Source of the DNA: Neobacillus pocheonensis
Lineage (GTDB): Bacteria; Bacillota; Bacilli; Bacillales; Cytobacillaceae
DNA length: 64,000 nt
Direction: 5' to 3'
NCBI GenBank assembly: GCA_023702235.1
Contig: JAMQCR010000002.1
Span: 434,001 to 498,000, forward strand
Each line of letters opens with the position of its first letter. Within the stretch, counting starts at the first letter, position 1. Below, piece after piece: positions 28,122 to 38,400 of the stretch. The notes beneath the pieces are model-generated. The model had not been told where the DNA came from. It did not search any database and was given only the letters and a program-made list of their open reading frames with translations. The position numbers were made by a program, and so were the translations under genes.

Positions 28122-28560
28122 TTGCAATTTATGTAACTTAATTAACATGTGTATGTTCTTTTTTTTCAGAAAATTTCGTGTTATGATTGAATTGACAACT
28201 TATTTACTAAATGAAGTTGGAGGTTTATTCAATGAAAAAACACGGAAAGGGGGATTGCTAATGGATATTTGCATTTCATGCGGAGAGGAATTATCTATTA
28301 TGGAGAGGAATCGAGCGGAATGCTGGGAGTGCAGAGACACAACAACAGAAGCTTACGCAGAAGCGGAATGATCATGACATTTAATCTTTGTATGATAGCT
28401 TTATATAAAAATACAAATGTCCCTAATCCTTTTAACCGACCTTGGACTGGAGCCTAAACTGTTTTCAGGCGCAAAAAGGAAAAAGGTTGAGTTTAAAACT
28501 CCATCTTGGAAATAGATAATTTTACCAATTCAATTCTTGAAGTCTCCAAATTCACTTCAA
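28122..28560 (+). repeat. Duplicated microprotein locus, copy 2 (uninterrupted)
   Basis: Matches 2266-2527 plus 3743-3930 with the IS3-family element absent. The junction sequence GATCATGACATTTA is the intact target of that IS. Confidence 0.88.
28261..28371 (+). CDS. 36-aa double-CxxC microprotein, copy 2
   Basis: Nearly identical to the protein at 2410 (Thr instead of Ser in the RDTTTEAYAEAE tail). It has CISC and CWEC pairs and AAAGGGGG before the ATG. A longer in-frame extension back to 28147 is possible, but the strong ribosome site and the match to copy 1 favour ATG 28261. Probably a zinc-ribbon microprotein; partner and function unknown. Confidence 0.7.
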   Translation: MDICISCGEELSIMERNRAECWECRDTTTEAYAEAE

Positions 28561-28823
28561 TCGAAATCCGATACGATAAATACTTTCTGAATATATTCCT
28601 TCCACAAAGTTAGAAATTAGCTAATTTTATTTCACAAGATACGTCGAATACGAAGGAAATCATACTTTATATTACTCCCTGTTAGTTCAACAACAAAAAA
28701 TGACCGCCTCTTAGTCAGTCATGCCCCTTTTAGCTTCAATTCGGAAAAATGCACTTTTCCATTGATAAATAGCCTTTGCTCACGATGGTCTAGACCCAAA
28801 AAAGTGGAAATTTAAAAAAACCT
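28561..28823. other. Intergenic, no gene seen
   Basis: No supported frame. CCCTGTTAGTTCAACAACAA near 28678 resembles the head of the dispersed repeats. Confidence 0.4.
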
Positions 28824-28864
28824 GGGAGTAATTGTCCTGTAAAGGAAATTGCTCCCTTTTTCTT
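28824..28864 (+). terminator. Terminator-like hairpin
   Basis: GGGAGTAATT pairs with AATTGCTCCC and is followed by TTTTTCTT. It may end a transcript from the left. Confidence 0.65.
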
Positions 28865-28891
28865 ATGGGATGTTTTCTATTATCTATGGTG

Positions 28892-28996
28892 CTTGACATG
28901 GAGCCTCTCCACGCATGGTTCTCGCTCCAGGAAAACCAGCTTATTCTTAAACTGGCTTCACCGGATCAGGTTACCATGCGTTTACTCCATTTCAAG
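28892..28996. repeat. Constant-end hairpin cassette, copy B
   Basis: Starts CTTGACATGGAGCCTC and ends ACTCCATTTCAAG, ends shared with 41568-41669. Inside, ACGCATGGT pairs with ACCATGCGT, a different arm sequence from the other copy. The centre also contains CCAG/CTGG. Confidence 0.8.
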
Positions 28997-29219
28997 CTGT
29001 TCCAGAACGTTTACTCCAGTATTAGCTAAATAGGGACCAATTTCCTTTTCTTAAGCAGCGTTTTGGAGCCGAAAGTTGATTGGTGATTGCTTGCCTAGCT
29101 TCTTTTGCCTTCGTTCGTTATTGTAAAACTTAATATATTCTACAATTCTTTGCTCTAATTCTTCTAAAGACTGGACATCATAAGGATAAATGGCTTCCGT
29201 TTTGAAATGGAAAAAAAAC

Positions 29220-30898
29220 TTAAACGGTTAAAACGGCGCAACACTATTGGTTTATGATAAAATATAGGTAATAAATTTATAATTGATGGTGAAATAGATG
29301 CGTACAAAAAACCGTTTAGTTGCTGATGAAATAAAATACTTTAGACCCGAATTTTCAAACTGCCCAACTTGCCAATCTAAATTGGACTATTGTCATACAG
29401 TCTCGAAGAAGACTATCTCTACTCTTAATGGAGTAAAAACAATTGTTAATATGGGCTATCGCTGCACCAACCCTGAGTGTAAAAACATTTCTACGGTTTT
29501 TCGCTCTGCACAAGCTGAGCACTTAAGTGTTAAACATATCACTTATGGAATTGATGTCCTGGCTTTTGTTGGAGAACTACGTTTTAAAGAGCACAAGACT
29601 CGTAAAGAAATTATGAATGTCCTAAATGGACTTGGTGTTGTTGTTTCAGAGCGTCATGTTCAGAAACTATATGAAAGATATACAGTTTTACTTCGTGCGA
29701 GTGCTGAGTATAATAGTAAAGAAATTCTTAAAGAAACGGTCGAAACACACGGAGGAATTATTCTTTCTATGGATGGTGTGCAGCCAGAAAAAGGGAATGA
29801 AACCCTCTATGTTATTAGAGAAGTTCTTAGTGGGACAATCTTAGCTGCCAAGAATGTCAAGAGCAGTTCAACTGAAGAGCTAATGGAATTTATAAAGCCG
29901 ATAATTGGTTATGGGTTTCCTATTCTTGGTTTTGTTAGTGATGGTCAAAAATCAATTCGACTTGCATTTGAAACACTATCCCCTGAAACACCCTATCAAT
30001 ATTGCCAGTTTCACTACTTAAAAGACATCTCAAAACCTGTTGTAGATAAAGATCGGAAATTAAAGACAAACATTAAAAAGAAATTGCGTGGGATTCGTGA
30101 GATAGAGAAAAAGGCATTAAAAGAAGATACATTAGAATCGGAAACAACACTAGCTTATACGGCAGCGATACGTTCTGTCCTATTAGAGGACGGCTGCCCA
30201 CCACTTGAATTACCAGGAATAAAGGTTTACGAACAAACAAAGTTGATTCAAGACTCCCTTGAAAAATGTCTGGATAAAAAAGGGGCTCCTTGCACTCGAA
30301 AGGCTGTTCAGAATAGTCAGTAATGTTGATAACTTTACAAACGATTACAGGCAGGTCGTTAGACTCCACAGTAGAATTAGACGGATTGCTAATATCCTAA
30401 AGCCTTCAAAACGTAAAACCAGTAAGTCCGTTCAAACTAGATTGAGTAGCTTTCTAAAAGAGTGTGAAAAAAAGTTAACAAAAGAGAAAGACGCCGAATT
30501 TGTAGACAATTTAATGAGATATAGTAATGGTTTTTGGAAAGGATTATTTGCATGTTACGATCATCCCATCTTACCTAGGACTAACAATGATCATGAATTG
30601 TTTTTCCGCAGAATTAAGCGAAGACATCGGAGAATTACAGGACTAAGATCATGGAATCGCTACATTATGAGACATGGTGAATATATTGTATTTGTCGAAG
30701 ATGCAATCGACGATCCGAATATTATAAATAGATTAAACCTTGTAAGTCATGAGAAGTATTGTATAGAAATGAATAGTTGGAAGGAAAGAACAGATGAACA
30801 TGTGAGAAGATACCAATACAAGAAAGATCCCGCAGGGTATCTAAGAAAAGTAGAAGAAAAATGGCTAAACCGATAATTGTGTTAGTTTAGCCGTTTAA
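29220..30898 (+). mobile_element. Insertion sequence of unassigned family, 10-bp target duplication
   Basis: Ends TTAAACGGTTAAAACGG and (complement) TTAAACGGCTAAACTAAC form imperfect inverted repeats. The flanks GAAAAAAAAC (29210-29219 and 30899-30908) are a 10-bp direct repeat. The element is about 1.68 kb with one transposase gene. Confidence 0.8.
29298..30876 (+). pseudogene. DDE-type transposase with N-terminal zinc finger, frameshifted
   Basis: The protein begins MRTKNRLVADEIKYFRPEFS and carries two Cys pairs (CPTC and CTNPEC). It has candidate catalytic acids in ILSMDGVQPEKGNETLYVI and FVSDGQKSIRLAF, and a C-terminal NNDHELFFRRIKRRHRRITG. The frame changes near 30265-30300 where two overlapping frames share the KKGA region, so a single indel explains the break. 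I cannot place it in a named IS family with confidence. AT-rich promoter DNA and GGTG lie before the start. Confidence 0.8.
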
Positions 30899-31583
30899 GA
30901 AAAAAAACTCTCGATGCAGGCATTGTCATATGGGTTACCTGCACGGGACATGCTCAAGCGGAATCCTAAAGATTCAAGAGTGTCCTGAAGGACACGGGAC
31001 GTGTATTGGCTTCCTCTGTCGCTATGAAGGATTACGCCATCCGCGTCCTTTCTTTTGTCTAATGCTATCTTTATTGTTTTCATTACGAATAGTTTATCTG
31101 GAAAATTCCCAATTTGATAACCTATGATTTCTTTGTTGTACAAGTCCATTACAGCTGAGACATACAGTTTTTTATCGAATAAGGTGAACTCAGTTATATC
31201 CGTAACCCATTTAGTGTCCGGTTCATTAGCTGAGAAGTCCCGTTCAAGAAGATTTGGCATAATCCTTTCCGGCTCAGTTTGTTTATATTGGTTTAAATTT
31301 CGAAACTTTTTCTTTCTGATCTTTGCCAGGAGCCCAAGTTCATGATAGATTCTGAAGACCTTCTTGTGATTGACCTTCAAACCATCACCCTCAGTCAACT
31401 CCATATGGATCTGTCTGTAGCCGTAAATGCCGTTATACTTATGATAGATTTCCAATATGCGTTGGCTTAACTCTACGTCCTTTTGGATGACTGCCGTTTT
31501 TTTGTACTTATAATAACCAGAAACGGAAACATGAAGGTACTTGCATAATTCCTCTATTGTATATTCTCCCTTCAAGTGGTCTA

Positions 31584-31895
31584 CTACCTGGAACCTAATT
31601 TTCTTCCCTCCTTGTTCAAAATCTCTAGATACTTTTTTAGGATGGCATTCTCCATCTCCAACTTTTTAACATAACGGTCTGTGTCTTTAGATTCTTTATG
31701 TCGCCCCCTCTTATCAATGAAGGCTGCCTCTCCATCCTTCCTGTAGTTCCTCCACCATACTTTTACACGATCCCTGTCAGCGATATTCAATTTTTCTGCA
31801 ATTTGAGGATTGGTGTAACCAAGTTCTCTCAATCTCATTGCTTCCATTTTCAATTCAAATGTATATGTTTTAGACTTCTTACCTTTTGTACCCAT
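31584..31895 (-). CDS. IS3-family transposase OrfA
   Basis: A 103-residue helix-turn-helix protein: TYTFELKMEAMRLRELGYTN, QIAEKLNIADRDRVKVWWRN and a terminal leucine-zipper helix YVKKLEMENAILKKYLEILN. Intact. It normally fuses to OrfB by -1 frameshifting. The ATG at 31895 is preceded by AAGAGGTGA. Confidence 0.88.
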   Translation of the reverse strand: MGTKGKKSKTYTFELKMEAMRLRELGYTNPQIAEKLNIADRDRVKVWWRNYRKDGEAAFIDKRGRHKESKDTDRYVKKLEMENAILKKYLEILNKEGRKLGSR

Positions 31896-31974
31896 AAAAA
31901 ATCACCTCTTAAAGTAAGTGTTGCCCATAAGGGGGTTTTTTCAACATCTACTTTAAGGGGTGCAGTTCACGATG

Positions 31975-32285
31975 AGTAAAGGCTATTTTTGACGAGTTTC
32001 TTCTATATTTCAATCCCAGTTCTTCAACTCCCCTGTTAGATCAATAAAGAACAAGAGCCGCCGAAGCAAGGGATGGGCTATTTTAGCTCATCCCTTATAC
32101 TTTTTTTAAAGATTTATTTATGATCTCTCCATTCCGAGAACTGTAGGAATAACTTAGCATTCCTATGTTTTTTACTTTTTATGTTAGGAAACCTAACACA
32201 TTCAATGAAATCCTTATTTTTCTCCTTTATACTTCAACGTATCAACCAAATAAAGGTTTCTCAACTTTTAAAAGAGGAACAAAAA
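31975..32285. other. Intergenic before the guanidine riboswitch
   Basis: Contains AAAGGCTATTTTTGACGAGT (also near 9230), a hairpin GATGGGCTATTTTAGCTCATC (32073-32093) followed by T-rich DNA, and presumably the promoter of the guanidine cluster. No gene. Confidence 0.4.
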
Positions 32286-32288
32286 TTG

Positions 32289-32415
32289 CTTTCTAGGGTT
32301 CCGTTTAAAGAGGTCTTTAAAGACTGGTCCGAGAGAGAGCGTACAGTTCGCTGTATACACGGAGGGATAAAAGCCCGGGAGAATTTTATTTATAAAATTC
32401 TCCCGGGCTTTTTCT
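32289..32415 (+). promoter_or_regulatory. Guanidine-I (ykkC) riboswitch 1 with terminator
   Basis: All conserved ykkC blocks are present: TTCTAGGGTTCCG, CTGGTCCGAGAG, TATACACGGAGGGATAAAAG and CCCGGGAGA. The last block forms the 5-prime arm of a perfect 16-base terminator stem (32373-32408) followed by TTTTTCTT. Guanidine binding should prevent the terminator and turn on the permease gene. The transcriptional mechanism is inferred from the overlap. Confidence 0.96.
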
Positions 32416-32441
32416 TTTCCAAACACAATGGAAAAGGATGG

Positions 32442-33815
32442 ATGAAAATGAATGAAAAACCAACACTTGCAAAATCACTGACACTGCACCAAGTTGTTTT
32501 TATGGGGCTGGCTTGGATGACACCAATGATCTATTTCACTGTTTACGGAGTCGCCTTTAAAGCTGCGGGAGGGATGCTGGCAGCTGCTTATGTAACGGCA
32601 TTTATTGCAATCGTCTTTACTGCCTACAGTTATAGCCAAATGGTAAAGGTTTACCCGATTTCAGGTTCTGCTTATATTTATACGAAAAAAGCAGTCCATC
32701 CGATTGCAGGTTATCTTGTTGGCTGGGCCCTCCTATTAGATTATATTTTCTCTCCAATTATTGCGATCCTTACGTTTGGGATATTTATGAATACAGAGTT
32801 CCCTTCTATTCCAATTTTTGTTTGGATTATCGTGATGAATATTGTCCTTGCCATCGTCAACATCGTTGGCATTAAGTCGGCAGCACGTGTAAGCGGTTTG
32901 TCTGTCCTATTCCAGATTGCCTTCATCATTCTCTTTTGTATCTTAGTAGCAAAGGATATCCTTACACGCCAAGACCCTACCTCCATTTTCTCTATGACAC
33001 CATTTTTTAACGATAATCTCTCTGTTGGAGGAGTTTTATCAGGTGCTGCGCTTATCTGTTTTTGTTTCCTTGGTTTTGACGCTGTTACAACCATGGCGGA
33101 GGAGACGATTAACGCAAAGAAAACCATACCTAAAGCGATTTTCCTCATTGTCACCATTGCAGTGGTTATGTATGTTGCTATTTCCTATTTATCGCAAATT
33201 GCTTATCCTGATTTCACTTTTAAAAATCCGGATAATGCAGCCTACAGCCTTGTTCGGCTTGTTGGCGGAAACTTGTTAAGCTCGCTCTTTATCATGGTAC
33301 TAATCGTTGCCACCTTTACACAGGGTGTCTCTTCCGTAACCAGTGTCAGCCGCTTCCTTTTCGCTCTAGGCCGTGAATCGATTCTCCCAAAAAAATTATT
33401 TACTACTATTCACCCAAAATATAAAACACCTGTTTCCAACATCGTGTTTGTTTCGGTAATTTCCCTATCAGCTGTGTTTATCAACCTTGATTCAGCTGTG
33501 CTGTTTGTAAGTTTCGGAGCTCTAACGGCTTTTACCTTTGTCAATCTTTCTGTCATCTTCCATTACTATATCAAGTTAAAAAGACGATCACTAAAAGAGA
33601 CGTTCATGTACCTCATCTTCCCTCTTATCGGTGCAGGTTTTATTGGTTGGCTGCTTACCTTGCTAAATAAAGAAACGCTAGTGATCGGAATCATTTGGGT
33701 CGCGGTTGGTTTTGCTTACTTAATCATTAAATCCAAGTGGGAAAGAGCACGGAACAAAAGATTAACATTACCTGAAGTTAAACAGGAAAAATCTATGTTA
33801 GATAACCTAACATAG
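32442..33815 (+). CDS. APC-superfamily permease (candidate guanidine or related importer)
   Basis: A 457-residue membrane protein with about twelve helices. The N-terminal KSLTLHQVVFMGLAWMTPMI and SGSAYIYTKKAVHPIAGYLV match the amino acid/polyamine/organocation family. It lies directly behind a guanidine-I riboswitch and ahead of the guanidine degradation genes, so import of guanidine or a guanidino compound is a reasonable inference, not shown. ATG 32442 or 32448 follows AAAAGG. The frame is open further back to 32181, but that stretch is the riboswitch and not coding. Confidence 0.88.
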   Translation: MKMNEKPTLAKSLTLHQVVFMGLAWMTPMIYFTVYGVAFKAAGGMLAAAYVTAFIAIVFTAYSYSQMVKVYPISGSAYIYTKKAVHPIAGYLVGWALLLDYIFSPIIAILTFGIFMNTEFPSIPIFVWIIVMNIVLAIVNIVGIKSAARVSGLSVLFQIAFIILFCILVAKDILTRQDPTSIFSMTPFFNDNLSVGGVLSGAALICFCFLGFDAVTTMAEETINAKKTIPKAIFLIVTIAVVMYVAISYLSQIAYPDFTFKNPDNAAYSLVRLVGGNLLSSLFIMVLIVATFTQGVSSVTSVSRFLFALGRESILPKKLFTTIHPKYKTPVSNIVFVSVISLSAVFINLDSAVLFVSFGALTAFTFVNLSVIFHYYIKLKRRSLKETFMYLIFPLIGAGFIGWLLTLLNKETLVIGIIWVAVGFAYLIIKSKWERARNKRLTLPEVKQEKSMLDNLT

Positions 33816-33895
33816 ATGTAGTTCATATCCATGTTCACAAGATATACTAAAACCATCTCAAATAAAGGTTTCCGCAATCGTTGGAAACAAAAAAG

Positions 33896-34020
33896 CTTTC
33901 TAGGGTTCCGTTTAAAGCATATCTTTAAAGCCTGGTCCGAGAGAAAGCGTACAGCTTGTACTGTATACACGGAAGGATAAAAGCCTGGGAGATTACTCTC
34001 CCGATGGTTTTTATCCTTTT
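33896..34020 (+). promoter_or_regulatory. Guanidine-I (ykkC) riboswitch 2 with terminator
   Basis: A second full aptamer: TTCTAGGGTTCCG, CCTGGTCCGAGAG, TATACACGGAAGGATAAAAG and CCTGGGAGA. The terminator stem GGGAGA/TCTCCC (33987-34003) is flanked by further pairs and a T run. It stands between the permease and the catabolic genes, so the latter can be controlled separately. Confidence 0.95.
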
Positions 34021-34046
34021 TTATTTATTAAAAGGAGGAAAATTAC

Positions 34047-34784
34047 ATGAACACCCTATCACCATTTATTTCAAAAATGATCCCTGCAGGCGGAAAATGG
34101 TCAGTGAATATCAGCCGTGGAAAGCAAATAACCTTTACTGCACTAGAGGACGGTGCGAATGTCTCCCTGCTTTTATACAACGCACATGATCCAGCTGAAC
34201 GGTACAATATGCCGGATACACTAAAAGCCCAGCATACTGCCCATTTAACAAAAGGAAATGTCCTTATGAGCGACAACGGCAGGTTACTTGCAAGTATCAT
34301 TGAAGATTCGCTTGGCTGGCACGATACCATTTCGGGATATACTTCACGTCCACTCACTAATCAAAAATATGGCATCACCACTTACCAGCAACAACAAAAT
34401 GATTATTACCGAAGCGGCGAAGAAAACTTTGCCGTTGAGCTCTTTCGAAATGGCTTAACTTCTAGAGATCTTACACCTGTCGTTAATTTATTTTCCAAAG
34501 TTTATTGTGATGATGAAGGAAATTTACTTTATGTCTCAGAACACAGCAAAAAAGGTGACACTGTCACGCTCCGTACAGAAATGGATGTCATTTTGGTCTT
34601 ATCAAATACGCCTAATCCTCTGAATCCCGATAGAACCTACCCTTCCGTTCCTATTCAATTGACGATTGCTGAAGCCGAACCAATGCAAGAAAATGATCTC
34701 TGTTTCAACTATCGACCTGAAAACCGACGTGCATTCGAAAATACATGGGAATACGTTCTACTATCCAAAGGAGGAATTTGCTAA
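34047..34784 (+). CDS. DUF1989 protein, carboxyguanidine deiminase subunit (urea carboxylase-associated type)
   Basis: A 245-residue protein starting [20 protein letters not shown]. It has the DUF1989 pattern [51 protein letters not shown] and [14 protein letters not shown]. In guanidine-riboswitch clusters two such paralogous proteins form the deiminase that converts carboxyguanidine to allophanate. AAAAGGAGG sits 8 bases before the ATG. The stop overlaps the next start by one base (TAATG), indicating translational coupling. Subunit identity (A or B) is not assigned. Confidence 0.9.
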   Translation: MNTLSPFISKMIPAGGKWSVNISRGKQITFTALEDGANVSLLLYNAHDPAERYNMPDTLKAQHTAHLTKGNVLMSDNGRLLASIIEDSLGWHDTISGYTSRPLTNQKYGITTYQQQQNDYYRSGEENFAVELFRNGLTSRDLTPVVNLFSKVYCDDEGNLLYVSEHSKKGDTVTLRTEMDVILVLSNTPNPLNPDRTYPSVPIQLTIAEAEPMQENDLCFNYRPENRRAFENTWEYVLLSKGGIC

Positions 34785-35434
34785 TGGCTGTATTAAATCA
34801 TGCGATCAGTGAAAGAAAAATTGAAAATAGCTTGTACAACAAAACCCTACCAGCCGGAGAAGGATGGATATACACGCTCGAACCAGGCCAGGTCCTTCGA
34901 ATTGTAGATTTAGAAGGAAATCAGGCTGCAGATACACTATTTTATGATGCTGACCAACCATCTGATCATTACAGTGCTGTTAATACCATTCAACGTCAAG
35001 GCAATGTTTACTTATCGACGGGATCCGTCCTGGTGTCCGAATCAGGAAAAGAGCTTGTCAAAATAGTCGCTGATACTTGCGGCCGTCACGATACACTCGG
35101 TGGTGCTTGTTCTGCACAAAGCAACACGGTTCGGTATTCCCACGATACCCTGCCAATGCATAATTGCCGCGATACCTTTATGCTTCAGTTAGCCAAATAC
35201 GACAGCCGTTTTACCAAGCGGGATTTGGCTCCAAATGTCAATTTCTTCATGAACGTTCCTGTTACTTCAGAGGGAGGATTAACATTTGCAGATGGTGTGT
35301 CCGCACCAGGTTATTATATTGAAATGGAGGCAATCAACAGGACGCTCGTCTTAATCAGCAACTGCCCGCAGCTTAATAACCCTTGTAACGCGTATAACCC
35401 TACACCTATTCAAGTATTGATTTGGGATAAATAA
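34784..35434 (+). CDS. DUF1989 protein, second carboxyguanidine deiminase subunit
   Basis: A 216-residue paralogue of the preceding protein. Conserved blocks are [56 protein letters not shown] and [12 protein letters not shown]. The cysteine-rich [12 protein letters not shown] and NCRDTF segments may bind a metal or contribute to the active site. AAAGGAGG in front of ATG 34784. Next to it the carboxylase starts after 21 bases, so the genes form one operon. Confidence 0.9.
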   Translation: MAVLNHAISERKIENSLYNKTLPAGEGWIYTLEPGQVLRIVDLEGNQAADTLFYDADQPSDHYSAVNTIQRQGNVYLSTGSVLVSESGKELVKIVADTCGRHDTLGGACSAQSNTVRYSHDTLPMHNCRDTFMLQLAKYDSRFTKRDLAPNVNFFMNVPVTSEGGLTFADGVSAPGYYIEMEAINRTLVLISNCPQLNNPCNAYNPTPIQVLIWDK

Positions 35435-35455
35435 GAATCAAAGGAGTGCTCATCC

Positions 35456-38400
35456 ATGTTTAAAAGAATATTAATTGCCAACCGCGGTGCGATTGCCGTT
35501 CGAATTGAAAGAACATTGCGAAAGATGGGCATACAATCTGTCGCTGTCTATACGAAAGCCGACCAAGACAGCCTGCATGTTGACCTTGCCGACCGAGCTA
35601 TTTTGATTGGGGAAGGCGCTGCGAAAGACAGTTACTTAAATGCGGACCTTATTTTGAAGGCAGCTTTAGACATTAAAGTAGACGCCATTCATCCCGGCTA
35701 TGGATTTTTAAGTGAAAATGCCGAATTCGCCCGTGCCTGTCGTGAAAAGGGAATTACCTTTATTGGGCCAACACCCGAACAGATGGAGTTATTCGGATTA
35801 AAACACTCGGCACGAGAAATTGCTGTTAAAGCGGATATTCCCCTCCTTCCCGGTACCCCGCTAATTACCGATTTAAACACGGCCTTATTAGAGGCAGAGC
35901 GGATTGGTTATCCGGTTATGTTAAAAAGTACTGCCGGCGGCGGTGGGATTGGAATGCGAGTTTGCCGGGATTCCCTATCCCTTCGTGAAGCATTTGATTC
36001 TGTCTGCAGGTTAGCCGAGGCAATTTTAATAACGGCGGGGTATTTTTAGAAAAGTACATTCAAAAAGCCCGTCATGTCGAGGTTCAGGTATTTGGAAACG
36101 AGTATGGTGAAGTAGCCGCTCTCGGTGAACGCGATTGTTCAATCCAACGGCGTAATCAAAAAGTCGTCGAAGAAAGCCCGGCTCCCTGCCTCCCTTCTTC
36201 CGTAAGAGAAGAAATGCTGGCTTCAGCGAAACGATTAGCCCAGGAAGTCGGTTATCGTAGTGCAGGTACGGTCGAATTTTTATACGACCCAGATGCAGAG
36301 CGTTTCTACTTTCTCGAGGTGAATACACGCCTTCAAGTAGAGCATGGTGTCACGGAGGAGGTGTTGAACATTGATTTAGTCGAATGGATGGTTCGGGAAG
36401 CAGCCGGTGAATTACGCTCCTTGGATTCGCTATATTCAGCACCAAAAGGTCACAGCATCCAGGCTCGTATCTATGCTGAAGATTGCTTAAACGATTTCAT
36501 CCCAAGCGGCGGGCAGCTTGACAAGGTTCGTTTTACCGATGAAGGCCCGTATTGAAACATGGGTTCGTGATGGTCTGGTAGTGACCCCCCTTTACGATCC
36601 AATGCTTGCAAAAATCATTGTTCATGCAGAAAACCGGGAAGAGGCACTTGGAAAATTAAGTGTAGCCCTACAACAAACCCGACTTTATGGTGTTACTACA
36701 AATCTACAATATTTACAGGCACTATTAGAAGAGAATGATTGCCTAACAGGCAATGTTCATACACAAATGTTAAAGGGATTCTTCCCAGATGAATCTGCGT
36801 TAGAAGTCCTTGATGGCGGCATTCAGACAACTGTTCAGGATTGGCCTGGCCGTGTCGGGCATTGGGATGTAGGCGTTCCGCCTTGCGGACCGATGGACCC
36901 GTTCTCTTTTAGAATCGGAAATAAATTACTTGGAAACGAAGATCATGCAGCTGGCCTTGAGTTAACACTTCGCGGGGGCTCCTATCGTTTCCGTAGTGAT
37001 ATGACGATTGTTCTTACCGGTGCCGATATGAATGCTAAGCTCGATGACAATGATGCTCCAATGTATCAGGTTTTAGCTGCTAAACGCGGACAGGTACTGT
37101 CCTTTGGTGAAGCAGAATCAGGCATGCGAACCTATTTATTAGTTGCAGGCGGATTGGATATGCCGCTTCATCTGGGAAGTGCTTCTACCTTTACGCTCGG
37201 TGAATTTGGCGGCCATGGCGGCGGGCCCTTCGAACCGGAGATGTATTACGTGTAAATAAAAGTACAACTCGTATACCAAGCGAGCTCTCTGCCGAAAAGC
37301 TGCCTGCGATTGAACGGAAATGGACAATTGGTGTCATTCCTGGCCCGCATTGTACCGAGGAATTTTTATTACCAGACTATTTAGATCAATTAACGAACAC
37401 AAGTTGGGAAGTACATTTTAACAGTTCACGGACAGGCGTCCGTTTAATTGGCCCCACTCCCCTATGGGCTCGGGAAGATGGCGGGGAAGCCGGTCTCCAT
37501 CCATCGAATATTCACGATAATGCCTATGCGATTGGAACTCTGGATTTAACAGGTGATATGCCGATTTTACTTGGACCAGATGGCCCAAGTCTAGGTGGTT
37601 TTGTTTGTCCAGTTACGACGGCGTCAGCCGAATTCTGGAAGATTGGCCAGCTTCATGCCGGAGACCGTATTCAGTTCCGACTACTTACTCTTGAAGAAGC
37701 GGATGAACTGCAAAAACAACAGGAAGAGTTCCTTGGATTGGTTGGAACAAATGAAAATATAGTGCCTGTAGTTCCCTCCTTTCCTGAGGATATTAGACAG
37801 TTTTCACCTGACTACCCTGTTTTAAAAAGAGTAGCAAAAGGTAACTTCCCAATGACCATTCGTGCAGCAGGTGATGCGAACGTGCTAATTGAATATGGAG
37901 ATTTAGAACTTGATCTTCTCCTTCGGTTCCAGGTTCACGCCTTAATGGTAGCAATCAAAAAAGAAAAGGAACTTCCAGTTCTGGATTTGACACCAGGCAT
38001 TCGTTCCCTGCAAGTTCATTTTGATTCAAACAAAATGTCCATATTATCAGTCTGCCAAATGATTGAATCCATTAATGAAAGACTTCCTCGATTAGAGGAC
38101 TTGGATGTTCCATCACGTATTGTTCGTCTGCCGCTTTCCTGGGATGACCCGGCAACAAGACTCGCAATCGACCGATATCAACAAAATGTACGGCCTAATG
38201 CACCATGGTGCCCTAGCAATCTAGAATTTATCCGCCGCGTAAATGGTCTTAATGATATTGAAGATGTAAAGAGAATTGTTTTTGATGCAAACTACCTTGT
38301 TCTTGGTCTAGGTGATGTCTATCTCGGGGCGCCAGTCGCTACGCCAGTGGATCCCCGTCACCGTTTAGTTACGACTAAATACAATCCTGCCCGTACATGG

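Larger units (their letters stand above)
29051..31575 (-). pseudogene. IS3-family OrfB split by an IS
   Basis: The N-terminal part reads EYTIEELCKYLHVSVSGYYK, KWVTDITEFTLF (first Asp), ILHSDRGSQYTS (second Asp) and AGNPYDNACIESFF (Glu region). It stops at the insertion. The C-terminal part resumes as KTEAIYPYDVQSLEELEQRI and YIKFYNNERRQKKLGKQSP on the other side. Even after removing the IS one base is missing around the A8 tract, so the gene may already have been frameshifted. Confidence 0.88.
29049..31969 (-). mobile_element. Second IS3-family element, interrupted by another IS
   Basis: OrfA (31584-31895), OrfB N-terminal part (30909-31575) and OrfB C-terminal part (29051-29209) lie in order on the minus strand, separated by the insertion at 29220-30898. 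The 5-prime end is near 31969, where minus-strand TGAACTGCACCCCTTAAAGT begins. The 3-prime end is not resolved. Confidence 0.85.

Noticed and set aside
28836-29047. MITE around the hairpin cassette with ends AAGGAAATTG
   Set aside because: The left part is better explained as a terminator stem with a T tract, and the right match may be chance; no target duplication was found.
32181-32441. Upstream extension of the permease frame
   Set aside because: The extra 87 codons run through the guanidine-I aptamer and its terminator; the start with a ribosome site is at 32442.
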